A stretch of 64,000 nt of DNA from the NCBI RefSeq assembly GCF_001279525.1, contig NZ_LGDY01000025.1, positions 62,001 to 126,000 of the forward strand. Reading direction: 5' to 3'. The stretch is from Nocardia sp. NRRL S-836. GTDB taxonomy: Bacteria; Actinomycetota; Actinomycetes; Mycobacteriales; Pseudonocardiaceae. Positions 8,258 through 15,639 of this stretch are shown in pieces. How positions within the stretch are numbered: the stretch's first letter is position 1; each line of letters opens with the position of its first letter. The position numbers were made by a program, and so were the translations under genes. Below the pieces are notes generated by a model. The model was given only the letters and a program-made list of their open reading frames with translations, was not told the origin of the DNA and did no database searches.

Positions 8258-8869
8258 ATGGCGACAACCCTGGACCAAGCCGTCGAGCTGACCCGGACCG
8301 GTGACGTGTGGGTGTTCCGCGGGCGCAGTGCCGCGGACCGGGCGATCCAGGCCATGACCAACAGCCCGGTCAACCACGTCGGCATGGCGGTGGTCCTCGA
8401 CGACTTGCCGCCGCTGATGTGGCACGCGGAGCTCGGCAAGTCGCTCAGGGACATGTGGACCGGCACGCACCAGCGCGGCGCGCAGCTGCACGACCTGCGC
8501 GACGCCGTGACGACGTGGCACGACAGGTACGGGCAGCGGGTCTGGCTGCGGCAGCTCGACCACGAGGTCGGCCACGAGATGGAGGACGCGGTGCTGCAGA
8601 CGATCGCCCGGTTGGACGGCACGCCGTTCCCGAACACCGCCCGGCTGGCCTCGCGCTGGCTGCGCGGGCGGGTTCCGTTGCGGCCCAGGGCGGACGCGAC
8701 GCTGGAGAGCGCGTTCTGCGCCGAGGTCGTGGCGGTCACGTACGAGGCGATGGGGCTGCTGCCGAAGCGGCGGCCGAACTGGTACGACCCCGGCCGGTTC
8801 TGGAGCGGCGACGACCTGGAGCTGCTGGACGGCGCGAAGCTCGGCCCGGAGATCGCGGTCACCGTGTGA
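8258..8869 (+). CDS. Permuted papain-like (YiiX/NlpC-P60 type) hydrolase
   Basis: 203 aa from ATG 8258; an upstream extension of the frame runs over the divergent small gene and is rejected. The order of motifs fits the circularly permuted papain fold of YiiX/YaeF-like enzymes. GDVWVFRG opens the domain near residue 16, the candidate catalytic His is in NHVGMAVV near residue 42, and the candidate nucleophile Cys is in AFCAEVVA near residue 155. These enzymes are amidases or thioesterases acting on lipid- or peptide-linked substrates. No signal peptide is seen, so it is predicted to be cytoplasmic. The substrate is unknown. Confidence 0.7.
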   Translation: MATTLDQAVELTRTGDVWVFRGRSAADRAIQAMTNSPVNHVGMAVVLDDLPPLMWHAELGKSLRDMWTGTHQRGAQLHDLRDAVTTWHDRYGQRVWLRQLDHEVGHEMEDAVLQTIARLDGTPFPNTARLASRWLRGRVPLRPRADATLESAFCAEVVAVTYEAMGLLPKRRPNWYDPGRFWSGDDLELLDGAKLGPEIAVTV

Positions 8870-8936
8870 GACCGGTCTGTCCGCAAATCGACTGATAATC
8901 ATCAGCACCTTGACCGGGGACCGGCCCGTCTCACAC
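8864..8936. other. Long-range inverted repeat in the intergenic gap
   Basis: GTGTGAGAC (8864-8872) pairs with GTCTCACAC (8928-8936), with extra pairing between ACCGGT and ACCGG inside. The loop carries an imperfect palindrome CTGATAATCATCAG (8892-8905). It may be a terminator for the upstream gene or a regulatory site for the discoidin-domain gene. Confidence 0.35.
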
Positions 8937-8971
8937 GATCGGGCCGGATCTCACCCCGGGAGCTGACAACG

Positions 8972-11854
8972 ATGTCATGGCTGATCAACCGCAGGCAGTT
9001 CCTCTACGCCACGGGCTTGCTCGCGGCCACGCCGACGATCGCGCTCGCTGACGCGCGCGGTGTCGGGGACCTCTACTACGAGGTGCTCCTGCGGCACACG
9101 AGGTGGTCCGAGACCCAGTACGACCAGGCGGCCGGCCGCTACCGGCGCACCGACTTCGGGTTCGCCGTCGTGCTGGGCAACGCCGTGCTGCTGACCAGGG
9201 GCACCTACGACGCCGCGCTCGCCGGCGTCGAGAAGGACGTGCTCCGGCAGCGCACCCTCGCCACCATCAGGCACTTCGCCGCGAGCAACGTGCTCGCCGG
9301 CGGCACCGAGTGGGGCAAGACGCTGTTCTGGGACACCACGTTCCAGTCGTACTTCGTGCTGGCCGCGCGGCTGCTCTGGCCGGACCTGGACGCAGCGACG
9401 CGCGCGAACGTCGAGACGATTGCCCGCGGCCAGGCCGACTACACGGTCTCGCTCGGCACCGGCGACGACCCGCGGTCGGGTTCCTGGACGCCGAACGGCC
9501 TGACCGGCGGCTACCGGGGTGACACCAAGCTGGAGGAGATGGGCGTCTACGCCCAGTCGCTGGCGCCCGGACTGGCCTGGCACGGCGACGGGCCGGGCTG
9601 GCGGGAGGCGTTCGGCCGGTGGAGCCGCAACGAGGCCGGGCTGCCCGCCGCCGACCTCGCCAACCCGGCGCTGGTCGACGGCGTGCCGATCTCCGCCAAC
9701 ACCGCGACGAACCTGCACGACACGTTCATCGTGGAGAACCACGGCTCGTTCGGCCCGCACTACCAGGAGGAGCTGTGGCGCACGTCGGGCCGCAACGCCG
9801 TGCACTTCCTGCTCGCCGGGCGGCCGCTGCCCGAGGTGCTGACCCGGCAGCCGAACGGGGAGCTGTTGTGGCGCACCATCCTCGCGACGATGAGCGACGC
9901 CGGTGAGCCGTTGATGCCGATGGTCAACGACCGCGAACACCTCTACGGGCGTGACGTCATCCCGCTCGCGTTCCGCTCGACGGTGCTGCGCGACCCGATG
10001 GCCGCCCGCGCGGAGGCGGCGCTCGCCTCGCGGCTGCTGGCCTACCAGGCGTATCCGCCGGTGCACCGGCTCGCGAAGTTCTCCGGCGAGGCCAAGTACG
10101 AGCCGGAGGCACGCGCCGAGCTCGCGATCAGCTACCTGCTGCACGCGCTGCGCCCGGCCCCGGCTCCGGTGTCCGAACAGGACTTCTTCACCCGCGCGGC
10201 GCTCACGATCGACCACGGCGCGGTACCCGGCCTGCTCACCCACCAGTCGGCGCAGGCCTGGGCCGGCACGGTCACGAAACCGGGCTTCACCAAGTTCGCC
10301 TGGCAACCGGCGCACGACGACTGGCTGTTCAAGATCAGCGGTGCGACCCCGATGCTGCTGCCGACCTCCGCCGTCACCACCCGCAACACCGTGGTGTACC
10401 AACGGGTTCGCGACGGGTTCGACGGCACGGCGAGCCTGCTGGCGTTCGCGGACGGCTTCGCGGGCACGGCCACGCTGCCCACCGGCACGATCGTGTGCGC
10501 GCTCCCCCGGCCGGGCCGGGTGGACGTGCACAACCTGGCCATGCCGGGCATCCTCAGCGGCACCCGCACCTACACCGGTGCGGCGGGCAAGGCGGTGGTG
10601 CGGGCGCGGGAGGAGCCGCGGGTCGACGTGCTGACGTTCCCGGCGGTCACGGCACGTCACGTGCGCATGGTCGGCGTGCGGCCGCATCCCACCTACGGCT
10701 ACTCGGTGTTCGACTTCGACGTCAACGGCGACCTCGCGCGCGGCAAACCGACCACGGCGTCGTCGTTCGACACCGGCTACGAACCCGCGAAGGCGACGGA
10801 CGGCAACCCGGGCACGCGCTGGGCGGTGTCGCGTGGCGACCGCGGCCGGGCCGACAGCTGGCTCGCCGTGGACCTCGGCGCCGCCCAGCCCGTGCGCGAG
10901 GTGCGGCTGCGCTGGGAGAACGCGGCGGCGGGCGCCTACCGGATCGAGACGTCGGCCGACGGCAGCACGTGGACGACGGCCGCCGAGTACCCGCGCCCGG
11001 ACCTGAGCACGAAGGACTGGCTGGACGTCGACGGCCGCGCCGGGTTCGTCGCACGGGGCACGATCACGGTGGAGGGCGACACGATCACGCTGCCCGCCGG
11101 TCTGGTCGAGGGCTACGTGCGCGCCGACCTGCGGGCGATCGCGGCCCAGGCGCGGCCGCAGTGCCCGCCGTCGGTCCAGGCGAGCGTCGCGGACGGGTTC
11201 CTCACCCTCTTCAACCTCTCGGGCACCGGCGTCACCGGCACGGTCCGGTTGCGCGGCTCGCGGCTGTACCGGGGCACCCAGGTCACCACAGCCGACGGCA
11301 CCGCCTACGACCTCGCGCTGCCCGCCGCCACCGCACGGGTGGAGGCGCCCTGGTTCACCGCACAGGGCATCCCCGCGGGCATCACGGCCGTGGTGCACGA
11401 CGCGCAGCGCGTCACGTTCCGCGGCGGCCCGGCCCGGTTCACGCTGGTGCACCGCGACGGCGGCACCGTGCAGGTGGTGTTGGGCAGTGGGGAACGCACG
11501 GTGACCATGCCCGACGTGAAGCCGTTCCCGTTCGACGACCTCGCGCTGGGCCGCGTCACGTTCCCCTGCTCGGTGCTGCCGCCGGGCATGAGCGATCCGG
11601 GGCGTGCGGTCGACGGCGACCCCCGGACCTCGTGGACGCCGGGACCCGACGGCCGCATGGTGGTCGACCTCGGTGCGGTGCACCGGATCGAGCAGGTCCG
11701 GCTGCAGTGGACCGGCGGGCCGGAGCCGGCGCACACGCTCTCCTACAGCACCGACGGCCGGGCGTACGGGGCCGCGACGCAGGCGCGGTTCGTGGCCGTG
11801 TCGACCCGGTGGCGGCCCGGCGACGGCTCACTCAAGAGCATCACGGTCCGCTGA
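8972..11854 (+). CDS. Secreted multidomain protein with discoidin (F5/8 type C) modules, probable glycan-active enzyme
   Basis: 960 aa with a twin-arginine signal (NRRQFLYATGLLAA, cleavage probably after ALA-DA near residue 27). Residues about 35-400 are helical and Trp/His-rich (TEWGKTLFWDTTFQSYF, NLHDTFIVENHGSFGPHYQEEL), resembling the alpha/alpha-toroid part of polysaccharide lyases and related enzymes. An F5/8 type C domain follows near residues 555-680 (GKPTTASSFDTGYEPAKATD... then W-VDLG). A second, shorter discoidin-like segment ends the protein (AVDGDPRTSWTPGPDG). Export folded through Tat suggests a cofactor or metal. I cannot assign a substrate. It is apparently monocistronic and followed by a strong hairpin. 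Confidence 0.7.
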   Translation: MSWLINRRQFLYATGLLAATPTIALADARGVGDLYYEVLLRHTRWSETQYDQAAGRYRRTDFGFAVVLGNAVLLTRGTYDAALAGVEKDVLRQRTLATIRHFAASNVLAGGTEWGKTLFWDTTFQSYFVLAARLLWPDLDAATRANVETIARGQADYTVSLGTGDDPRSGSWTPNGLTGGYRGDTKLEEMGVYAQSLAPGLAWHGDGPGWREAFGRWSRNEAGLPAADLANPALVDGVPISANTATNLHDTFIVENHGSFGPHYQEELWRTSGRNAVHFLLAGRPLPEVLTRQPNGELLWRTILATMSDAGEPLMPMVNDREHLYGRDVIPLAFRSTVLRDPMAARAEAALASRLLAYQAYPPVHRLAKFSGEAKYEPEARAELAISYLLHALRPAPAPVSEQDFFTRAALTIDHGAVPGLLTHQSAQAWAGTVTKPGFTKFAWQPAHDDWLFKISGATPMLLPTSAVTTRNTVVYQRVRDGFDGTASLLAFADGFAGTATLPTGTIVCALPRPGRVDVHNLAMPGILSGTRTYTGAAGKAVVRAREEPRVDVLTFPAVTARHVRMVGVRPHPTYGYSVFDFDVNGDLARGKPTTASSFDTGYEPAKATDGNPGTRWAVSRGDRGRADSWLAVDLGAAQPVREVRLRWENAAAGAYRIETSADGSTWTTAAEYPRPDLSTKDWLDVDGRAGFVARGTITVEGDTITLPAGLVEGYVRADLRAIAAQARPQCPPSVQASVADGFLTLFNLSGTGVTGTVRLRGSRLYRGTQVTTADGTAYDLALPAATARVEAPWFTAQGIPAGITAVVHDAQRVTFRGGPARFTLVHRDGGTVQVVLGSGERTVTMPDVKPFPFDDLALGRVTFPCSVLPPGMSDPGRAVDGDPRTSWTPGPDGRMVVDLGAVHRIEQVRLQWTGGPEPAHTLSYSTDGRAYGAATQARFVAVSTRWRPGDGSLKSITVR

Positions 11855-11891
11855 ACCTGGTTTTGCCGAACGCGTTCCCGGCAAACCAGTT
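11854..11891 (+). terminator. Hairpin terminator after the discoidin-domain gene
   Basis: AACCTGGTTTTGCCG (11854-11868) pairs with CGGCAAACCAGTT (11879-11891) around a 10-nt loop, with two bulged bases. It starts on the stop codon and ends 2 nt before the ATG at 11894, so it could also influence initiation of the next gene. Confidence 0.6.
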
Positions 11892-11893
11892 GC

Positions 11894-12661
11894 ATGTTCG
11901 ACGGATTGCGATCCGCTGCGCGGGAGAGCGCCTTCAGGGCGCTCGTCGACGTGCCGAGACTGGTGCGCCATCCGGTGTGGCGCAACGCCGACCCCGGTCA
12001 GGGTCGTGGGGTCGGCGTGGTGCTGGCGCCCGGTTTCGGCGCGGGCGACGTGAGCCTCGCGCCGGCCGCGTCGTGGCTGCGGGCCCGCGGCTACCGGCCG
12101 GTCAGCGCACGCGTGGGGTTCACCGTGGGCTGCACGACCGAGCTGCTCGACCGGCTCATGCGCAGCGTCGAGAACCATGCCGAACGGACCGGTGGTCCGG
12201 TCGTGCTGCTCGGTCAGAGCCGCGGTGGCGGCCTCGCCAGGCTCGCCGCGGCCCGGAGCCCGGAACTGGTACTGGGCCTGGTGATGATGGGCAGCCCGGT
12301 GCTCGACCCGCTGGGCGCGCACCCCAACGTCATGCGCATCGCGCGGTTCCTGACCAGGCTGTCGGCCGCGGGCCTGCCGGGGCTGCTCGACGCCGACTGC
12401 TTCACCGGCCCGTGCTACGAGGCGAACATCGAGTCGATGACCAAGCCGTTGCAGGTGCCCGCCGTCTCGATCTTCTCGCGCGCGGACGGCGTCGTGCCGT
12501 GGGAGCTGTGCCAGGACCCGTACGCCGACTGCGTCGAGGTGAGCAGCACGCACACCGGCATGGGCTTCGACCCGCAGGTCTACCAGGTGCTCGGGCCCAG
12601 GCTGGCGGAATGGGCGAGCCTCGCGGCGCAGCGGCGCGACCGCGTTCTCACGTTCGGGTGA
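11894..12661 (+). CDS. Alpha/beta hydrolase
   Basis: 255 aa from ATG 11894. The alpha/beta-hydrolase layout is visible: VVLAPGFGAGDVS (oxyanion loop) near residue 42, the nucleophile elbow GQSRGG near residue 107, a candidate acid in SRADGVVP near residue 196, and a catalytic His in STHTGM near residue 218. No signal peptide is seen, so it is cytoplasmic. It looks like a lipase/PGAP1-like member without a lid. The substrate is unknown. It ends at a perfect 17-bp inverted repeat shared with the convergent beta-lactamase gene. Confidence 0.78.
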   Translation: MFDGLRSAARESAFRALVDVPRLVRHPVWRNADPGQGRGVGVVLAPGFGAGDVSLAPAASWLRARGYRPVSARVGFTVGCTTELLDRLMRSVENHAERTGGPVVLLGQSRGGGLARLAAARSPELVLGLVMMGSPVLDPLGAHPNVMRIARFLTRLSAAGLPGLLDADCFTGPCYEANIESMTKPLQVPAVSIFSRADGVVPWELCQDPYADCVEVSSTHTGMGFDPQVYQVLGPRLAEWASLAAQRRDRVLTFG

Positions 12662-12666
12662 ACTTA

Positions 12667-12711
12667 GGCCGCGTACGTGGTCAGCCCAGAGCGGTGACCA
12701 CGTACGCGGCC
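12667..12711. terminator. Perfect 17-bp inverted repeat, bidirectional terminator
   Basis: GGCCGCGTACGTGGTCA (12667-12683) and TGACCACGTACGCGGCC (12695-12711) are exact reverse complements around an 11-nt loop. The structure covers the last codons of the beta-lactamase gene and lies just past the hydrolase stop at 12661, so it can terminate both convergent transcripts. Confidence 0.8.
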
Positions 12712-13574
12712 GCCTCGGCGAGCAGGGCCTGGTCGTAGGCCGCGTCCTCGGCGGGTTTGCTGGACATGAGCGCGATCAGCAGCGGCTCACCGGTGGGCGG
12801 CCACGCGAGCCCGATGTCGTTGACCGTCCCGTAGGAGCCGGTGCCGGTCTTGTCGGCGACCTTCCAGTCCTTCGGCACACCGGCGCGGATCCGCTGGCCG
12901 CCGGTGGTGTTGCGTTCCATGAGGTCGCGCAGGAACGCGCGATGTGCGTCCGGCAAAGCGTTGCCCACCACCAGTTTCCGGTAGGTGGTGCCGAGTGCGC
13001 GCGGGGAGCTGGTGTCACGCGGGTCGTCCGGGACGGCGGAGGTGATGTCCGGCTCGACGCGGTCCATCCTGGTCACCTCGTCGCCCAGGCCGCGCAGGTA
13101 CGCCGTCAGCTCGGCGGGGCCGCCGGCCGTGCGCAGCACCAGGTTCCCGGCCGTGCCGTCGCTGTAGCGGACCGCCGCGTCGCACAGCTCGCGCACCGTC
13201 ATGCCGGTGGCGACGTGCCGGCGGGTGATCTGCGAGCTCTTCATCAGCTCGGCCTCGGTGTAGCGCACCACGGTGTCCAGCGGGACGGCACGGCTGAGCA
13301 CGGCCGCGGCGGCGAGGCCCTTGAACGTCGAGCAGAACGCGAACCGCTCGTCGGCCCGGTGTTCGACCGTGCGGTCACCACGGCTCGCGAAGACCCCCAG
13401 GCGGGCACCGAACTTCTGCTCCAGCGCGACGAGCCGGTCGTGCCGCACCGGCGTGGTGCTGGTGGTGGTCGTGGGCACGGTCGTGGCCGCAGTCTGCTGC
13501 CGGGGCGGTGGTGCGGCGCACCCGGCCAGCGGAACGGCTGCCACCGCGAGGAACACCCGGCGTGAGAGGGCCAT
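12681..13574 (-). CDS. Class A beta-lactamase, Tat-exported lipoprotein
   Basis: 297 aa. The signal has a twin-arginine start (SRRVFLAVAA) and a lipobox PLAGC with Cys19, so the enzyme is probably exported folded and lipid-anchored outside the cell; a Thr/Pro linker follows. Active-site motifs are STFK (82-85, nucleophile Ser82), SDG (138-140, where most class A enzymes have SDN), E174 in EPDIT, and KTGTG (242-246). SDG in place of SDN is also found in mycobacterial BlaC, where it is linked to poor clavulanate inhibition. The Asn usually four residues after the catalytic Glu is Thr178 here. TATCGT lies 7 nt before the ATG with no Shine-Dalgarno, suggesting its own leaderless promoter, although it also follows the phosphodiesterase gene by 14 bp. 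Confidence 0.92.
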   Translation of the reverse strand: MALSRRVFLAVAAVPLAGCAAPPPRQQTAATTVPTTTTSTTPVRHDRLVALEQKFGARLGVFASRGDRTVEHRADERFAFCSTFKGLAAAAVLSRAVPLDTVVRYTEAELMKSSQITRRHVATGMTVRELCDAAVRYSDGTAGNLVLRTAGGPAELTAYLRGLGDEVTRMDRVEPDITSAVPDDPRDTSSPRALGTTYRKLVVGNALPDAHRAFLRDLMERNTTGGQRIRAGVPKDWKVADKTGTGSYGTVNDIGLAWPPTGEPLLIALMSSKPAEDAAYDQALLAEAAAYVVTALG

Positions 13575-13588
13575 GATCTACACGATAG

Positions 13589-14083
13589 TCACGGCGTGAC
13601 CGGCACGATCCGCGCGGCGAGCAGTTCGCCGTCCTCGACGTCCAGCAGGCCGAGCGTGCCGTGCGGCTGACGGCGCTTGTCGGTGGGCGAGCCGGGGTTG
13701 AAGATCCGGAAGCCGTCCTCCCGCTCCTCCAGCGGGATGTGCGAGTGCCCGAACACGACCAGGCGCGCGGACGGGAACCGGCGGCGCATGCGGGTGAGCC
13801 GCCCGGTCTTCTGGCCGCTGTCGTGGATCATCGCGACCGGCAGGCCCGCGACGTCGAGCTCGACCGTCTCGGGTGCGCCCCACGCGACCACGTCCGGGCC
13901 GTCGTTGTTGCCGCACACGGCGACGACGGGTGCGTACTGCGCCAGTTCGTCGAGAACGGGCGCCACGCACACGTCGCCCGCGTGCAGGATCAGCTCGGCC
14001 GTGCGCAGATGGGCGGCCACGGCGGGTGGGCACCGCTTCCAGAAACGCGGCGCGTGGGTGTCGGACAGCACAACGACTCGCAC
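13589..14083 (-). CDS. YfcE/MJ0936-type metallophosphodiesterase
   Basis: 164 aa from GTG 14083. I chose this start because the family begins with a strand leading directly into DTH (VRVVVLSDTH), and TACCGT lies 8 nt upstream as a possible leaderless -10. All metal-binding blocks are present: SDTH, HAGDV, CGNND and GHSH. The protein is cytoplasmic with no signal peptide and of usual length. Such enzymes hydrolyse phosphodiesters, some of them cyclic nucleotides, using two metal ions. It sits between two exported phosphatases upstream and the beta-lactamase downstream in the same direction. Confidence 0.88.
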   Translation of the reverse strand: MRVVVLSDTHAPRFWKRCPPAVAAHLRTAELILHAGDVCVAPVLDELAQYAPVVAVCGNNDGPDVVAWGAPETVELDVAGLPVAMIHDSGQKTGRLTRMRRRFPSARLVVFGHSHIPLEEREDGFRIFNPGSPTDKRRQPHGTLGLLDVEDGELLAARIVPVTP

Positions 14084-14133
14084 GCCTGCCGACGGTAGTG
14101 GCCCGCGAGGGTGCGGGCACGCCGGAGGCGCTC

Positions 14134-15624
14134 CTACGGGCGTTTGATGGTCACCTCGTCGATCAGGCCGCCGTCCGCGGCGAGCGCGCGGACCTTCATG
14201 CTGGTGGGCGTGACGTCCACGGCGACCAGGCTGTAGCCGCGGTAGCGCACCCGTGACCAGGTGACCTTGGTGTCGGTGGAGCTGGAGCTGTTCTTCTTGT
14301 AGCACCGCATGGTCGGGGTGCCGCCGGTGTTCTCGTGGTCGAGGTAGCTCTCCGGAGCGCCCTTGTAGAACCTGTCCAGCGCCTGCCCGCCGGCGCCCGC
14401 GGTGATGTAGGTCGTGCCGTCGGTGAACGGTGTGACGGTGCCGCGCGACCCGACCTGCCGGGTGCCCTTGCCCGCCCTGATCGGGTCGGTGCGCTCGTAG
14501 ACCCGGTTGTGCGCGTTGAGCACCAGGTCGACCCGGTACCTGTCGAAGAGCGGCGCCCACTTCTGCTGGGCCACGCTCTCCGCGCCGCCGCCGTCCGCGG
14601 TCGAGTAGGTGGCGTGGTGCAGGTACACGACGACGAACCCGATCGCGGGGTCGCCGCGGAACCGGGCGAGCTGCTGCTCCAGCCACGCCAGCTGCTTTCC
14701 GCCGGTGTGGTCGAGGTTCGCGGCGTTGCGCAGGCAGATGTCGTTGCCGTCCAGGCTGATCAGGCCGACGTTCTGGTACCTCCACGCGTAGATGCCGGTC
14801 GAGCCGCTCCAGGCGTTGTCCGGCGTGGTGATCCGCGCTTTGACGCCGCCGTACCCGTTGGTGCCGTACCACTTCTCCATCTCGCGGTTGCCGAGCGTCG
14901 TCATCCACGGCACACCGGCGGTGACGACCTCGTTCTGCGCGAACAGCGAGTCCCACCGGGCGGCGTCGTAGGTGTCGGTGTCGGGGTGGCCGCCCTCGGC
15001 GTTCGCGGTGCCGCCGTGGATGGCGTAGCTGAGGTTGCCGAGCGCGAGGTGGAACGCCGGGGCCTGGTCGGCGACGAGGCTGGTGAGCGCGCGGGCGTTG
15101 TAGCCGTGGCCCTGGTCGCCGAACGCGGTGAACGTGAACCCGGACGCCGTCGTGGGCGCGGTGCGGAACGACGCGATCTCGCCGGGGCGGGTGCTGGTGG
15201 CGGGGTCGTGGTCCCGGTGTCCCACGACGTAGTGGTAGGTGGTGTCCGGCTTGAGGCCGTCGAGCCTGGCGTGCAGGTAGTACTGGTACATCGGGTCGGG
15301 GCCGTGCGGCGGGAAGCTGTGGTCGCCCTCCTGCCAGTCGAGCTCGCTGCGCAGCGTGCGCAGCTCGGCGGCGACGGGTGCGCCAAACCCGGACGCGCCG
15401 GTGGCGATCCGGACGTACGGGCCGGTCACCTTCTCCAGCTGCTGCCAGGAGATCACGACCTGCGTGGCCGGGTCGGCACCGAAGGTGATGCGGCGGCCGA
15501 GCGGGCGTTTCGCGTGCCCGTCCGGTGCGGCCGCGGCGCTGCCGGGGCGCACGACCGCGGCGGCGGCCAGTGCGGCGCCACCGGCCTTGAACAACGAACG
15601 CCGTGCGGTGGTGAGGTCAGTCAT
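14134..15624 (-). CDS. Purple acid phosphatase-like protein with degraded metal site (probable pseudoenzyme)
   Basis: 496 aa, Tat signal ARRSLFKAGGAAL, an N-terminal fibronectin-like domain, then the phosphoesterase domain. It is a close tandem paralog of the 512-aa gene upstream. The five PAP metal blocks are changed. GDQG is kept (D170), but GDxxY is GNLSY (N197 for the bridging Asp), GNHE is GNRE (R247), and GHxH is AHNR (R374 for a His ligand). The His in YLHH is kept. Losing the bridging Asp and one His should prevent normal two-metal catalysis. The frame and fold are otherwise intact, so it is maintained as a protein. It may bind phosphoesters or partner the active paralog. Confidence 0.85.
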   Translation of the reverse strand: MTDLTTARRSLFKAGGAALAAAAVVRPGSAAAAPDGHAKRPLGRRITFGADPATQVVISWQQLEKVTGPYVRIATGASGFGAPVAAELRTLRSELDWQEGDHSFPPHGPDPMYQYYLHARLDGLKPDTTYHYVVGHRDHDPATSTRPGEIASFRTAPTTASGFTFTAFGDQGHGYNARALTSLVADQAPAFHLALGNLSYAIHGGTANAEGGHPDTDTYDAARWDSLFAQNEVVTAGVPWMTTLGNREMEKWYGTNGYGGVKARITTPDNAWSGSTGIYAWRYQNVGLISLDGNDICLRNAANLDHTGGKQLAWLEQQLARFRGDPAIGFVVVYLHHATYSTADGGGAESVAQQKWAPLFDRYRVDLVLNAHNRVYERTDPIRAGKGTRQVGSRGTVTPFTDGTTYITAGAGGQALDRFYKGAPESYLDHENTGGTPTMRCYKKNSSSSTDTKVTWSRVRYRGYSLVAVDVTPTSMKVRALAADGGLIDEVTIKRP

Positions 15625-15639
15625 GTCAGGCCTTCCCGG

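Noticed and set aside
8892..8905. Fur/Zur-type box CTGATAATCATCAG
   Set aside because: The palindrome is imperfect, shorter than known boxes, and no iron or zinc gene is next to it.
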